64,000 bases of DNA from Trogon surrucura (Eukaryota > Chordata > Aves > Trogoniformes > Trogonidae). The stretch lies in assembly GCA_020746105.1 (NCBI GenBank), contig CM036618.1, forward strand, positions 117,443,161 through 117,507,160, written 5' to 3'. Numbering within the stretch: position 1 is the stretch's first letter; every line of letters starts with the position of its first letter. Below, piece by piece: positions 40,801 to 49,300 of the stretch. The notes below the pieces were generated by a model that did not search any database, was not told the origin of the DNA, and saw nothing but the letters and a program-made list of their open reading frames with translations. The position numbers and the translations under genes are program-made.

Positions 40801-42809
40801 TTAAATGTTCTAAATGTTCAATGTGTGAACCAATGGCAATAGTTCAGTCACAGTCAATTAACTTTCATACACTTTAACTACGATTTACGCAAGTAACACT
40901 GCTTGAAGCCAATCCTATACTAGCAAAAAAAAAAAAAAAAAAAACCAAGAAAGCTACAAACCAAGGAAGCAGAAAACAGCGGGAGACTTCTACACGTTCT
41001 TTCTGTTTCAAAAAAATAAAAATAAAAAAATGAATACTACATACTTACTGACACCTGTATTTTAAGAGTTTGTAGAAGTCTCCTACTGGTCCTGGCGTCC
41101 TTAGATGTAGCTTAAACCTTCCTGTTATAAAAGAAATCATGGACATAATAGGCCTATTTATAGTTTAAGAATTTCATGTATAAATGTTTAAATCAGAGAA
41201 TTTTAGAAAACATCTCCAATCCTTGCAGCGCACGGTCATGTTTTATATTTGGTCCAAAGGTCTAAAAAAGCTACATTGCACCGTAAAACCCAATGACTAA
41301 ACAATCCTTACAGAAAAAGAATTAACAATCAGAAAGAATAAACATGAGCTGTAAACCCTGAGCTCAGTATTCAGAAATACAAACTCGAAAAATATGAACC
41401 TGCCTAGAGAGAATGTAGATAGCATTTTCTACTACAAATACTAGGATTATGAAACAAGAAATGCCTAACGACGAGTCAACAAGCACTGAAGAGCAAATTA
41501 ATTATCAGCCAGCTAGCAGGGACAATCTCTTAATTAAAAGGAGGATATGCAATCTCCTTCTGGCCCCTAGTACTACATGCTTCTAATTTTGGGCTCTTAC
41601 CGGAGTGATTTCCTGTTGGTATAATGCAAAATGTTCCTTGGTGATCTGTGGGAGGTAGAATGAAGGCGTGACTTCAGTGTCCACAAAGTCCACTCCCCAT
41701 GTTTTTGTAAAGAAATCAGATTCCCTTTTTGCTAACCTAGGATCATTTAATGCTGCTGGGAGATTGACTTTGGAATGAAAAATAGTCCATCTGTGCTGAT
41801 CCACAACTAGAGATGGGCTGTCACACAAATTACTTGGATCGCCTGTAGCACAAAAGACAAGGCAGTTTGTTAAGGTGAGAAACTGAAAGTTGTATTTTTG
41901 CTAAGAATGGTTTTCTCAAGCAAACCGTATTTTCACAATTACACAGTGGATTAGAATTACCTGTGCAAAAGGCACAGGATACTCTCCTTCTGCAACACTT
42001 TCAACTCGCATTTCTTCTACTAGATTAACCAACACAAGTTTTGAACACAGTGGTGTATCCACACTCATGAAAATCGTTAGCTCAAGAACAGTAGCTTCTA
42101 CTGAAGGGGAAAAAAACCCCAACTGCTGACGTATGTTAATTATCGGAACGCCATCAGAACGACAGCTGAAATTCACTAGCAATATATTTTGTAATTCTTA
42201 AAATCCCATCCCACCTACTCCGTTTAATAAGCTAAGCTTTTGTACACCACAGCAGGTGTAACTGTGACCAAAGCCTGGTTTTACAACAGCGCTAGAGACT
42301 TATGACAGCGCTGGAGAGAGCTCTTGGTCTCATTTCTTACTGCAAGAAGGCTGGGGTATTTCACACCAGTACTGCAGCTGGACTCCAAGCACACCGGGCA
42401 GGTCTGTTACAGGATCTGACAGAACACACCCTCTTCTTGCACGCAGCGTGGGTCACAGCTCTCGTGTGGAACCACACAACAAGATCCCAGCCATAACGTG
42501 GACGCCTGAAAACAAGCTGCCATTGCTCCAAAGGGACGCTGCTCTACAGCAGAACTACAGCGTACGTTGAAATGAGGCTCAGCACACTACACCCAGCACA
42601 CAAGAAAAATCGAGCAAACCACTGCAAAGGGATTAGCAAATTTGACTGCGTTCTCCCTCTCCGTGCACATTACCTGTAGGCTCCTTGGGGCACACGTCGG
42701 GCAGTGACTGCACAGGTCGAAAGCGTTTCGTCACGTCCATTTCCTTCTTAAAGAAAGCATCACTGCTGTTCGACTGAGGCACTGGTGAAGAACTGTGGCT
42801 TGATGCCAT
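4723..42809 (-). CDS. VPS54: VPS54, GARP complex subunit, full coding region (22 coding exons)
   Basis: VPS54 joins VPS51, VPS52 and VPS53 in the GARP complex, which tethers endosome-derived carriers at the trans-Golgi network. All coding exons are here and every junction is GT-AG with matching phase. Lengths sum to 2928 nt, giving 975 aa with no internal stop (human 977). In order: a Ser-rich start ([12 protein letters not shown]), the N-terminal Vps54 region with helical coiled-coil character (about residues 165-470), an acidic Ser-rich linker (about 500-575, [20 protein letters not shown]) and the conserved C-terminal Vps54-like domain (about 720-860). The C-terminus ends [12 protein letters not shown]. 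Leu966 matches mouse Leu967, mutated to Gln in the wobbler motor-neuron mouse, and is intact. The start codon has a strong context (G at -3, G at +4). A non-coding exon 1 is inferred in the CpG island near 53.3 kb. The gene looks functional. Confidence 0.96.
5009..5075 (-). repeat. Near-perfect inverted repeat (hairpin) in the last VPS54 intron
   Basis: Arms 5011-5033 and 5051-5073 are reverse complements over 23 bp with one difference, around a 17-nt loop. The flanking positions 5010/5074 pair, and 5009/5075 would pair as a wobble on the plus strand. On the minus strand, the VPS54 sense, the single difference (5027/5057) becomes a G-U wobble, so VPS54 pre-mRNA could form a fully paired 23-24-bp stem. 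On the plus strand it is an A-C mismatch. The size suits a pre-miRNA-like or short palindromic mobile element. I recognise no known miRNA. Confidence 0.8.
6767..6861 (-). CDS. VPS54: VPS54 exon 22
   Basis: Acceptor ttcttctag and donor gtacgt bound 95 nt. The exon encodes [20 protein letters not shown] through NDGGPQN (residues 911-941) and leaves GG for the next codon. Confidence 0.95.
7741..7848 (-). CDS. VPS54: VPS54 exon 21
   Basis: Acceptor aattccag and donor gtgaat bound 108 nt, phase 0 at both ends. The exon encodes [20 protein letters not shown] through LLPEEQTQ (residues 875-910). Confidence 0.95.
7849..11441 (-). other. VPS54: VPS54 intron between exons 20 and 21
   Basis: This 3.6-kb intron holds no recognisable exon, RNA gene or repeat. 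Plus-strand ORFs of 70-125 codons in 8.0-9.7 kb match nothing I know. The 11-mer atcagatctgt occurs three times (about 8260, 10610 and 10708). Confidence 0.6.
11442..11522 (-). CDS. VPS54: VPS54 exon 20
   Basis: Acceptor ccgttacag and donor gtaatg bound 81 nt, phase 0. The exon encodes [20 protein letters not shown] and FDKLLSK (residues 848-874). Confidence 0.95.
11635..11756 (-). CDS. VPS54: VPS54 exon 19
   Basis: Acceptor gatttacag and donor gtaatt bound 122 nt. After completing a Gly or Ala codon it reads [20 protein letters not shown] through [10 protein letters not shown] (residues 807-847), the heart of the C-terminal Vps54-like domain. Confidence 0.95.
11881..11907. repeat. A-rich simple repeat
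   Basis: Seventeen A, one G and nine A lie inside the VPS54 intron between exons 18 and 19. Confidence 0.9.
13399..13486 (-). CDS. VPS54: VPS54 exon 18
   Basis: Acceptor tctcacag and donor gtatgg bound 88 nt. The exon encodes [20 protein letters not shown] and LKTITTKNL (residues 778-806) plus one base of the next codon. Confidence 0.95.
13487..16684 (-). other. VPS54: VPS54 intron between exons 17 and 18
   Basis: This 3.2-kb intron shows no recognised element apart from a short tatc tetranucleotide run near 16141. Overlapping ORFs at 14.2-14.7 and 15.1-15.8 kb occur on both strands and resemble no known protein. Confidence 0.55.
16685..16790 (-). CDS. VPS54: VPS54 exon 17
   Basis: Acceptor tcttgcag and donor gtatgg bound 106 nt. 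After completing a Gly codon the exon reads [20 protein letters not shown] through TRLSDLLK (residues 742-777). Confidence 0.95.
18021..18084 (-). CDS. VPS54: VPS54 exon 16
   Basis: Acceptor atgtctag and donor gtaaga bound 64 nt. The exon encodes (A)[20 protein letters not shown] (residues 721-741) and leaves GG for the next Gly codon. Confidence 0.94.
19401..19513 (-). CDS. VPS54: VPS54 exon 15
   Basis: Acceptor tctaactag and donor gtgggt bound 113 nt. After completing a Ser codon the exon encodes [20 protein letters not shown] through LPEKKPA (residues 683-720). Confidence 0.95.
20309..20490 (-). CDS. VPS54: VPS54 exon 14
   Basis: Acceptor tgcattcag and donor gtatct bound 182 nt. The exon encodes [20 protein letters not shown] through [10 protein letters not shown] (residues 623-682) plus two bases. 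Confidence 0.95.
20924..21053 (-). CDS. VPS54: VPS54 exon 13
   Basis: Acceptor tgtttgtag and donor gtaagg bound 130 nt. After completing a Met codon the exon reads [20 protein letters not shown] through [10 protein letters not shown] (residues 579-622). Human VPS54 has VSED where this has IGDD. Confidence 0.95.
22778..22854 (+). mobile_element. CR1 LINE, 3' terminal fragment
   Basis: The plus strand reads the CR1 3' end: gggggattggacttgatgat, then a tcccttccaat block, ending in the tandem octamer-type tail attctgtgattctgtga. It is strongly 5'-truncated, as is typical of CR1. It lies 68 bp past the donor of VPS54 exon 12, inside the intron. Confidence 0.9.
22922..23259 (-). CDS. VPS54: VPS54 exon 12
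   Basis: Acceptor tgattccag and donor gtaagt bound 338 nt, the second longest coding exon. It encodes [20 protein letters not shown] through TPGGVEM (residues 467-578) plus two bases. It carries the conserved [11 protein letters not shown] stretch and the acidic, Ser-rich linker [20 protein letters not shown]. Confidence 0.96.
23762..23858 (-). CDS. VPS54: VPS54 exon 11
   Basis: Acceptor ttttttag and donor gtaaga bound 97 nt. After completing a Lys codon the exon encodes [20 protein letters not shown] and [12 protein letters not shown] (residues 434-466). Confidence 0.95.
24590..25260 (-). mobile_element. CR1 LINE fragment, old
   Basis: The plus strand reads a diverged CR1 in antisense. Landmarks are caacccctgctcaacac near 24627, gccgctgttccagtactcaa near 24732 with accctcacag, gcccgttgcccctcgtcccc near 24806 and the gccttctcctccccaggctg block near 24916. 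Divergence is high, so it is older than the copy at 39.0-39.5 kb. Long ORFs in this stretch belong to the repeat. Both ends are approximate. Confidence 0.75.
25663..25718 (-). CDS. VPS54: VPS54 exon 10
   Basis: Acceptor atttgacag and donor gtaagt bound 56 nt. The exon encodes [18 protein letters not shown] (residues 416-433) plus AA of a Lys codon. Confidence 0.94.
25719..28761 (-). other. VPS54: VPS54 intron between exons 9 and 10
   Basis: This 3.0-kb intron shows no recognised element. A 205-codon plus-strand ORF at 27167-27784 is Ser/Thr/Arg-rich, overlaps other open frames and resembles no known protein. A (tctg)n run sits near 26287. Confidence 0.55.
28762..28869 (-). CDS. VPS54: VPS54 exon 9
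   Basis: Acceptor tcttgacag and donor gtaagt bound 108 nt, phase 0. The exon encodes [20 protein letters not shown] through ITAKNIIKQ (residues 380-415). Confidence 0.95.
29902..30028 (-). CDS. VPS54: VPS54 exon 8
   Basis: Acceptor tttcgtag and donor gtatgt bound 127 nt. After completing an Arg codon the exon reads [20 protein letters not shown] through [11 protein letters not shown] (residues 337-379). Confidence 0.96.
30029..33251 (-). other. VPS54: VPS54 intron between exons 7 and 8
   Basis: This 3.2-kb intron shows no recognised exon or interspersed repeat. The stretch at about 32.45-32.95 kb is more GC-rich and has several overlapping ORFs on both strands, none recognisable. Confidence 0.55.
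33252..33637 (-). CDS. VPS54: VPS54 exon 7
   Basis: Acceptor tatttctag and donor gtaggt bound 386 nt, the longest coding exon. It encodes [20 protein letters not shown] through QELQGIHSF (residues 209-336) plus two bases of Arg. This is the helical N-terminal region whose family in other tethering complexes mediates subunit assembly. Confidence 0.97.
35669..35685. repeat. Poly(A) simple repeat
   Basis: Seventeen A in a row inside the VPS54 intron between exons 6 and 7. No retrocopy body is recognisable next to it. Confidence 0.9.
36277..36408 (-). CDS. VPS54: VPS54 exon 6
   Basis: Acceptor ccatttcag and donor gtacaa bound 132 nt, phase 0. The exon encodes [20 protein letters not shown] through SSKLLQEK (residues 165-208). 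Confidence 0.96.
37410..37464 (+). repeat. Short inverted repeat in a VPS54 intron
   Basis: Arms 37415-37429 (tagaacctctgtgtt) and 37445-37459 (aacacggaggttcta) pair over 15 bp with one difference, around a 15-nt loop. On the plus strand that difference is a T-G wobble, and the flanks add about five more pairs with wobbles. It would fold best as an antisense transcript of VPS54. It may be chance. Confidence 0.6.
37767..37801 (-). CDS. VPS54: VPS54 exon 5 (35 nt)
   Basis: Acceptor gttttcag and donor gtatgg bound only 35 nt. The exon completes an Asp codon and encodes [11 protein letters not shown] (residues 153-164). Skipping it alone would shift the frame. Skipping it together with exon 4 (79 nt) would remove 38 codons in frame. 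Confidence 0.93.
37890..38176 (+). mobile_element. CR1 LINE, 3' fragment
   Basis: The plus strand reads CR1 sense: gaactttttcaccatgagaa, ctggtgcaggctgcccccag, ccttggaggtttttaaggcc, then tcccttccaacctggaatat and a degenerate attctgatcct tail. It is 5'-truncated and moderately diverged. It lies opposite to VPS54 transcription, 89 bp past the acceptor of exon 5. Confidence 0.85.
38600..39003 (+). mobile_element. Older CR1 LINE, left part (split by an insertion)
   Basis: The plus strand reads CR1 sense: gactgggttgcactaggcag, gcattgccggcaggctgagg, gtgcagcgaagggtcacaaa, gagctgagactgttcagcct, ctcatcaatgattttaaaca, gtgcccactgacaggacaag and gaaattccatctgatcagaa. It stops just where CR1 would read a tggaacaggctgcccaga-type block. 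That block resumes on the far side of the inserted element at about 39545. The left end is approximate. Confidence 0.85.
39004..39512 (-). mobile_element. Younger CR1 LINE inserted into the older copy
   Basis: The plus strand reads CR1 in antisense with little damage: agaatcttagaggttggaag, gaccttaaagatcatctagt, cattgccccttgtcttgtca, gaggtcacccctcagcctcc, ctccttcagcctttcctcac, and ccagaaccggacacaatatt at its 5' truncation point. It starts with the CR1 3' end at 39004 and lies in the VPS54 sense direction. It splits a plus-strand CR1, so it is the younger insertion. A three-copy aactgaac motif lies at the 5' junction. Confidence 0.92.
39513..39537. repeat. 8-bp tandem repeat at the CR1 junction
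   Basis: The unit aactgaac is repeated three times between the 5' end of the inserted CR1 and the right part of the older CR1. It probably arose from target-derived sequence during the insertion. Confidence 0.75.
39538..39715 (+). mobile_element. Older CR1 LINE, right part
   Basis: The plus strand resumes CR1 sense after the insertion: aacaggttgcccagagaggt, caacctccatccatggataa, then a degenerate 3' section. The right end is unclear because the terminal repeats have decayed or are lost. Confidence 0.75.
40062..40140 (-). CDS. VPS54: VPS54 exon 4
   Basis: Acceptor gttttgcag and donor gtacag bound 79 nt. The exon encodes [20 protein letters not shown] and TLLHTH (residues 127-152) plus the first base of Asp. 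Confidence 0.94.
40925..40944. repeat. Poly(A) simple repeat
   Basis: Twenty A in a row lie in the VPS54 intron between exons 3 and 4. No retrocopy is recognisable beside it. Confidence 0.9.
41601..41842 (-). CDS. VPS54: VPS54 exon 3
   Basis: Acceptor tgctacag and donor gtaaga bound 242 nt. After completing a Gly codon the exon reads [20 protein letters not shown] through LYQQEITP (residues 46-126). The stretch [20 protein letters not shown] is highly conserved in the family, while the first ten residues differ from human. Confidence 0.96.
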
Positions 42810-42835
42810 TGCATAAAATCACCACTTGAGAAAAG
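42674..42835 (-). CDS. VPS54: VPS54 exon 2, with the start codon
   Basis: The acceptor tttatttag precedes a 26-nt 5' UTR, and ATG starts at 42809. The exon encodes [20 protein letters not shown] through PDVCPKEPT (residues 1-45) plus one base, then donor gtaatg. The start is chosen because it matches the human N-terminus and has G at -3 and +4. An upstream ATG in weak context lies 5 nt before it. Confidence 0.95.
42731..42814 (-). promoter_or_regulatory. Overlapping upstream ORF at the VPS54 start
   Basis: An ATG at 42814 (T at -3, C at +4) opens a 27-codon frame, shifted relative to VPS54, that ends with TGA at 42731 inside exon 2. Ribosomes starting there could not re-start at the VPS54 ATG, so it may lower VPS54 output. 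The weak context suggests mostly leaky scanning. The frame is read directly; the regulatory role is inference. Confidence 0.6.
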
Positions 42836-43066
42836 CTAAATAAAAAACAGTGAGTAAGTATCAGGGCTTTAATCGAGTTCTGGTAACAGATTACATCAGA
42901 ACAATGACACTCCACCAGCTACATACTATGTTTTTAACTGCAACACTTTAACCGACACATTTCACCAGCAACACAAAAATAACAAACATAGTCTGTTTCC
43001 TCCCACACCCCCAAGTTTGGAGGATAGTTTGTTCTTGCACACACACCACCAATAAAACCATACTTT

Positions 43067-43084
43067 AAAAAAAAAAAAAAAAAA
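43067..43084. repeat. Poly(A) simple repeat
   Basis: Eighteen A lie in VPS54 intron 1, 22 bp from a CR1 3' end. Further runs of 16-17 A occur at 44145-44161 and near 44679. Confidence 0.9.
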
Positions 43085-43105
43085 GTCTTTCAGGCACTAC
43101 TTCTT

Positions 43106-43372
43106 CATAGAATGGGCTGGGTTGCAAGGGACCTTAAAGACCACCTAGTTCCAACCCCCTGCCACGGGCAGGGGCACGTCCCACTAGAGCAGGTCGCTCA
43201 AAGCCTCACCCAGCCTGGCCTTGAACACTTCCAGGGGTGGAGAACCCACACCTTCGCTGGGAGACCCGTTCCAGTGCCTCAGCACCCTCACAGGTAAGAA
43301 TTTCTTCATTAAATCTACCCTCTCTGCATTTGAAAGCAGCCACAGTGCACACACTTCTCAGCAGAACTTCTT
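43106..43372 (-). mobile_element. CR1 LINE, 3' fragment
   Basis: The plus strand reads CR1 in antisense from its tail: tcatagaatgg, gggaccttaaagaccaccta, gttccaaccccctgccacgg, gcctggccttgaacacttcc, cgttccagtgcctcagcacc, then gtaagaatttcttcattaaa. It is 5'-truncated and mildly diverged. Confidence 0.9.
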
Positions 43373-46300
43373 CACAGGTAAGCTTGGGTGGACAAATACT
43401 GAGACTTCGAGCCTCTCTCTCCTCCTACCTCCTACCCTCAGTGACCGCAGAGGGCAGATCGCTCTTTGCATCTGGTGCCCACGGTGGCGCTTCTACTTGT
43501 CCTGGGGCTGGGCTTCACCACACCAGCCCAACCAGGGCAAGGAAGAGTGAGACGGAAGATCTCAGTCTTCATCACAGACCAGCAACCGGTGGCGGTAAGA
43601 CAACCCTCAGAAAAACCACCCCACCCGCAGGGCGAGCTGGGGCCGGGATGGAAAGTCTGGAAACCCGTGCGGAACCCCAGCCAAGGGAGGTCGCAAAAGC
43701 TGCCCCAGCTCACCTCCGAGAGGCTTCCTGAAACGGCTCGACTCGCAAGACAGGCGGAGCATCCCGCGAGGTGCCCGCTGCGCTCGCCAGGCTTTAACCG
43801 CGGCGCGGTGGTGTGAAAGGGGGGACACTCTGCACCCTCTCTCTGTTGCGCTGCGTTACCATCAGGAGCCCGGCGACGGGGGGTGCGCTGCTTTTCCTCC
43901 AAAGGAGGGCTCTGCAACCCATGCTCGTGACTCACACAAGCCCAGCAACAGCTGCCCACAGACACGATATCTCATTAATGATGCAGAGTAATTGAAATCA
44001 TCCGATTTCAGACGAATCAGAATCTGAAGAGTATGAGCACACCACGAGCTCTGTACGGAACACAGGCATCTTTTATCACTTCTCAGGAAAGCTGACCATC
44101 CAGCTTTTCATGGCTGCCTAGTAAAATATAGTTTATTTCAGCATAAAAAAAAAAAAAAAAAGTATTTGCAGAGAGAATGCAATTAAAACACAGATCAAAA
44201 AGCTTGAGAGCGAGGGAAGTCCCACTGATTTTCAGTTGATTTTTAAGCTCCCAATTTGAAAATAAACGGCCTTAAAAATTTTACACCAGGGCTGAACAAC
44301 GTAATTAGTTCTTTCCATCTGTAAACAAAGCTGCGTTGCCATCAAAGTATCGGCTGAATCAGTAGTAAACTGCAGAACTATTAGAGGTTGGAGGGTTTAT
44401 TAAAACTTCCCTGTAATGTACAGCTCAAAGAGAGCCCGTTCAAAGGGACCAATCTGAATCCTCGTCTTTAAGAGAAATAAACACATCTGGCAAGATCTTA
44501 GCGTTTAACTACCAACCCTTAAGGAACACCTAAATTACTTGCCACCCTGCGAAGGAGCACTAAAAGATAAAAGGCCTATTTGATCTTCAATCACCGAGGC
44601 AGGCACCAAGGGATGACTGTACGTCACCGCGTCAACTTCTAACAGCATCACGTATATTACAGGAAACCTCAGTTGGGGGAAAAAAAAAAAAAAGTTCTAC
44701 TTTCTAAATGAGGTTGGAAGTGCCCTACAAAAGAATTCTAATATGGAGCTGAGATCCATACAGTTAAGACAGAGCATTCCAAGGAACTGGCCCATAATGA
44801 CGAACAAACAGGTATTTGGCCAAAACCCCGTCCTTGGGCTAGTCCTGACGTCCACTCGCCTCCTCGCAGTGCAGCAGGACAAGGAGGATAACGTGCTTCC
44901 ACTGTGATTCCTTGAAATCACGGGGGGAAAACAGGAGAACCCTTTCTAAAAATGCTGTACAAAGACCAAGAATTTGTCTCCCAGGCTTTCTTACTAGTTG
45001 AGATAGAGAATGGAAGGACTAATGAAAATCTGGAAGCAGTGAGGAAGGGGAAAAACCTTTCCAGGCATCTCACAGACCTCCCATAAATATCACAAAGCAT
45101 CAGTCTCCCTTTCCAAAAAGCCCTACAGAAAACTTTTCCTCTACTGCTGCTGTCGCTCGTTCATATTCCTGTGTTGTCCTCTCGACATTTCCAAAGCAAC
45201 TTCTTTCCTCGTGAAGCTCTTCCCTAACATTTTCGGGCGTTTCTGTGAAAAATCTAGTTTATGATAATGGTAGAACTCCATCATTTTAGCATTCTTAGAA
45301 AACCCATCCAGTGCTAAGTTATAACAATCAAGTACCCTAAAGGCATACAGTAAATTTATCTGCACTTGGAATGGCTTCGAAGTTCTGTATTTGCAGTTTT
45401 TCTCCCGAAAAAAGATTTTGCAATATGAGACACAGTCTGCTCCAGCCAGATGTATGAGCAACCAAGGCAATTTGTAGAAAGCACTGAAATCTTGTACTCT
45501 TGCTAGCAAGTCTTTCATTAAGCCTCTCTCCTTTCCCCATAATGAAGTATTGCTTTAAAGTACATCCTAATGTGTTAAGTGTCTCGGCTACACAAACCTC
45601 AGCGAAGAAAATGCTACCTGCATTATGCCAGCCCAAGAGTTAAAATAAATTTAAAAGACAACACTGAAGACGAGCTTGAATACCTCAGCTTTTCAAAACC
45701 AAACTACACGTACTCTCGCACAGGTATTTTTATTACTTACTCCCATGAAATATTCACATTCCCTTTGTGCACCGACAAATCTTAAAATAGAGCGGAAAGA
45801 GCACAGGAAAATATCAATGCAAGCAGTAACCTTCGTACTACTGAGCGGATTTCAGCAAGGCTCGCAGGCAGAGGTCTTCTTAAGTAGCGCGCGATAGGAT
45901 GCTGTCCTAAATTATTCATAGTTAGCAGCTATTCTAGTAGCCTCCTAAGTCAGGACCTCATGGATAATTAACCTCAACGAGCAGCCGCATTTGCACTGGA
46001 ATAAACGCAGCTGTACTTCCCCAAACCAGGCATTCCTCGAACTGCAGCGCTTAAACTAGCCAGGCGTATAGCTGCAAAGAGAGGATGAAAACTGGACAAT
46101 ATCACCCGAACTAAATTTGGATTATGAAGGAATATGCGGCGTGTACATGAAGACAAAAATCCCGCCCCACGCCCGAGTCCTTCAGTGCACGGCAGCCTCG
46201 CACACAACCGAAAAATACCTTCATTCGCTCACCAACAAAACAGCCATTCCTCGCGCTACTCAATTAAATATTTTACAGGCAAAGGAATCCATAACCAGCC

Positions 46301-49300
46301 TTCCCAATTCTAAAACACGCGACAGTGTGCGTATTTGCCGATTCAAACGTGCCAAAAGGAGTTAAACTCAGTGTTAACACAGAGCAAAACTACTGCAGAA
46401 TATTTTAACTTGTTCAAATGGAAGTGAAATGCGGGTAAATGTGGCAAACTGCGCCAGCTGGGCAGAATGAACAGAGAATGGCGAGTCCCCCGAGCCCCCT
46501 ACGCAGAGGAGCGTACGTGCAGCAATAAGGACATGCAACTGTGTAGCCCGATGACATCAATATTTAAATTATATACAATTAAAACTGCGTTGGACTAACT
46601 CTGTCCTCCCCAGTAATCACCCCAATTCACTCACGCTTTGTCTCACAACGTGTATTAAACTAACAGTAAAAAACCTTTAGGCGTTAGATACAAGGGTAAT
46701 GATGGAAGTACAGGATGACGCCTGAATTTGCAACAGGCCTTCAATACATTAAATCTATTTTGTACACATTGCATTAACTTCCTTAGTTTATAAGATGACA
46801 TTAAATTACAGTGCAACTGTAATGATTTAATACCACCAAAGTCAAACATTTAAAAAAGTTTTAAGAGAAAATGAACCATCTCAACAATGAAAATGGCTTT
46901 GATGATTTGAATTTATGGTACTCTTACAGTCTGAACACATAAAAATTAATATCTCATAGTCAACAGTCTTGCAGCTTCCTCTAAAAAAAATTTCTTGTTC
47001 AAGAACCCGCTCAGCAGCTACGATACGACGCAGCTGTACAATGTACAGCACGGAATAAAACGACCGCGATGGCAAGAACCGCATGCCCGGGTACTGTACA
47101 GTCTGCAAAGCAGATCATCGATGCAGGTAGTAACGAATTAACCACAGGAATTCTTAAGAAGTTATTTCTGTGATGACTGCGCTACGCTCTGCTGACTCCT
47201 GAGTTCCACACGTGAGGTTTCAGCAGAGCACCACCCCAACAAAGCGTATTCCTCGGAAGTAACTGCACAGGATGGCCACAACTCCTGGGCCTGCGTTTGC
47301 TTTTCTAAGTATTAAGACTTGCACAAAGTTCTTCAGAATCTGCCCTTCCGTTTTCAGAGCGTTATTCGCACACTTTGTTTTTCAGATGGCAAGTCTTCAC
47401 TGCCAAAATATCCAATATTTTCTCTATATAAACACAATCTAAGAGAAGGTGCGAACTAAACGTCACCTGTTCATGGATACTGACTTCATATTTCCTCATT
47501 TTTGGACAGTTTTCCGTTAGCATTATCAACCCATTTTCTATTTCCTACTTAAGCTAACAGTTTCACACGAATTAATCACTTTCATTGGGAATTTCCGCGT
47601 GCACACACTTCAGTGTCTAAAGCTGTAATTTGTATTAACAATCCAAATCAGAATTTATGAGGCCAGCACAATCCCTGCAAGGTGCCAGAAGTAAGCCTCA
47701 ATTTATGCGCTAAGGAAACCTGAATTTCCTCTGTGCTTTCCCTTCCAAATGAAAATAAGTCTACAACCTGCTAGTAATAACTTCAACTTAAACTAGTAGT
47801 TTTGATAAGTTAACTAATACTCCAAGGGTAACCCTTCACACAATCCACAGAACCTGCTCTCCACACTTGGTTCTGGCTTCAAAAATGGTCACATCTGAGA
47901 AGAGACACCAAGCCCTCAGGGGAAAGAGGCCAGGGCTTCCACTGACCACACAACACCGAGCAAATTCTCCTTTTAAACATTCCACGTTGTCCACGACGAG
48001 CCACGCCAGGACACCACTAGGTGCCTCTCAGGAGGCGCGCTCTGCATCCCAAAGGTAAGCCAAGAAGTTTCTCTATGAAGGGGAACAGCACGCGAAAGCC
48101 TCCGCTGCTTTTCACGGCTTTGTCTGGGAACAACGGAGTGAAACCAAAACATTCTGAAGTCACCTTCTGGTTGCCAAAGGCCCTTCGGAACAGAAAGCCA
48201 CCAGAAGCAAACCACAAGTCACAGTAAAGCAAAAAACATTCCATCGTTTCTAGAAGGATCAATAAATACTGAAGATATTAAGGAAAAGATAGCTGAAATC
48301 TAACTAATAAAAATACACAAGGGATTCTTTCCAGGACTTTGACAGTCAGCAACAGGCCTATTATCGGTCTAATATATTTACTCTGTCCTCACAGGTTTAG
48401 GTTTCCCACTCTGCTATTATACAGCTCTTTTTGCTAAATCAGCAGGATCTACCCCCGTAACAAGGAAACCAGGGGATGAGCAAAGTGCACACCACCTTTG
48501 TAACACAACGTGAGCCAGCCCGGGCCAACGCAAGCTTTCAATTTCTCTCACCCAGCTAATTCCTTGGGCTGAAACCTCCACGCTTGTACCCGCGCCCCAA
48601 GACAGACACCCCTCCTGCTGCGCAACAGTCAAGCAGGTCAGTTCTCCGCAGAACCGCTTACGTGGTTTCAGAGAATGAGGTTAAGGCTGTCTGCTCCTTG
48701 CTGTTCTGCTAACCTGAGCTCTTTCTGACCACCTACTCCCACTCTGGGGTTTTAGAGCAAGAAGGAAATGACCGCCAGGGGGTGACAAGGTCGAAGTCGT
48801 GGCAGAGCTGTCATTTGTCCCCATGGCAAGCCATCGACGTTTGGTGCACACTCCAGCATCAAGCCTCCTTACACAACTTGGGGGAGTGTCAGCCCGGCCT
48901 TTCTGAAAGCCTAATAAATACACAGATACTTGTATTCATAATTACCCTGGTGTTTTAGTGCATTCCGTGCATCTTTTAACAGTATCCCAAATCTTACGCT
49001 CTCACCTTCTCTGCAAAGTCAGCACGAGCGACGAACATCCAGATTGGCCTCGCTCGAATGAGAACTCTGCGTAAATTATCTGTATTTCTCAGCAGCCCTT
49101 CTCAGCCACACGTGCTGTCACGATCCAGCGCATCCTGTAATTCCTTGGACAGTGCTGAGCTGAGCCAGACCGTGCTACTTTCTCAGCAAACTGCACAATG
49201 GGGACCGTGGAAAAGCAAGAGCACTTGAACAGCTTCAAGAGGAATGCCACCACCCTCCCCCCTTAAACTGTCTCCTTCGTTATGTCAGCTCAAAATGCTC

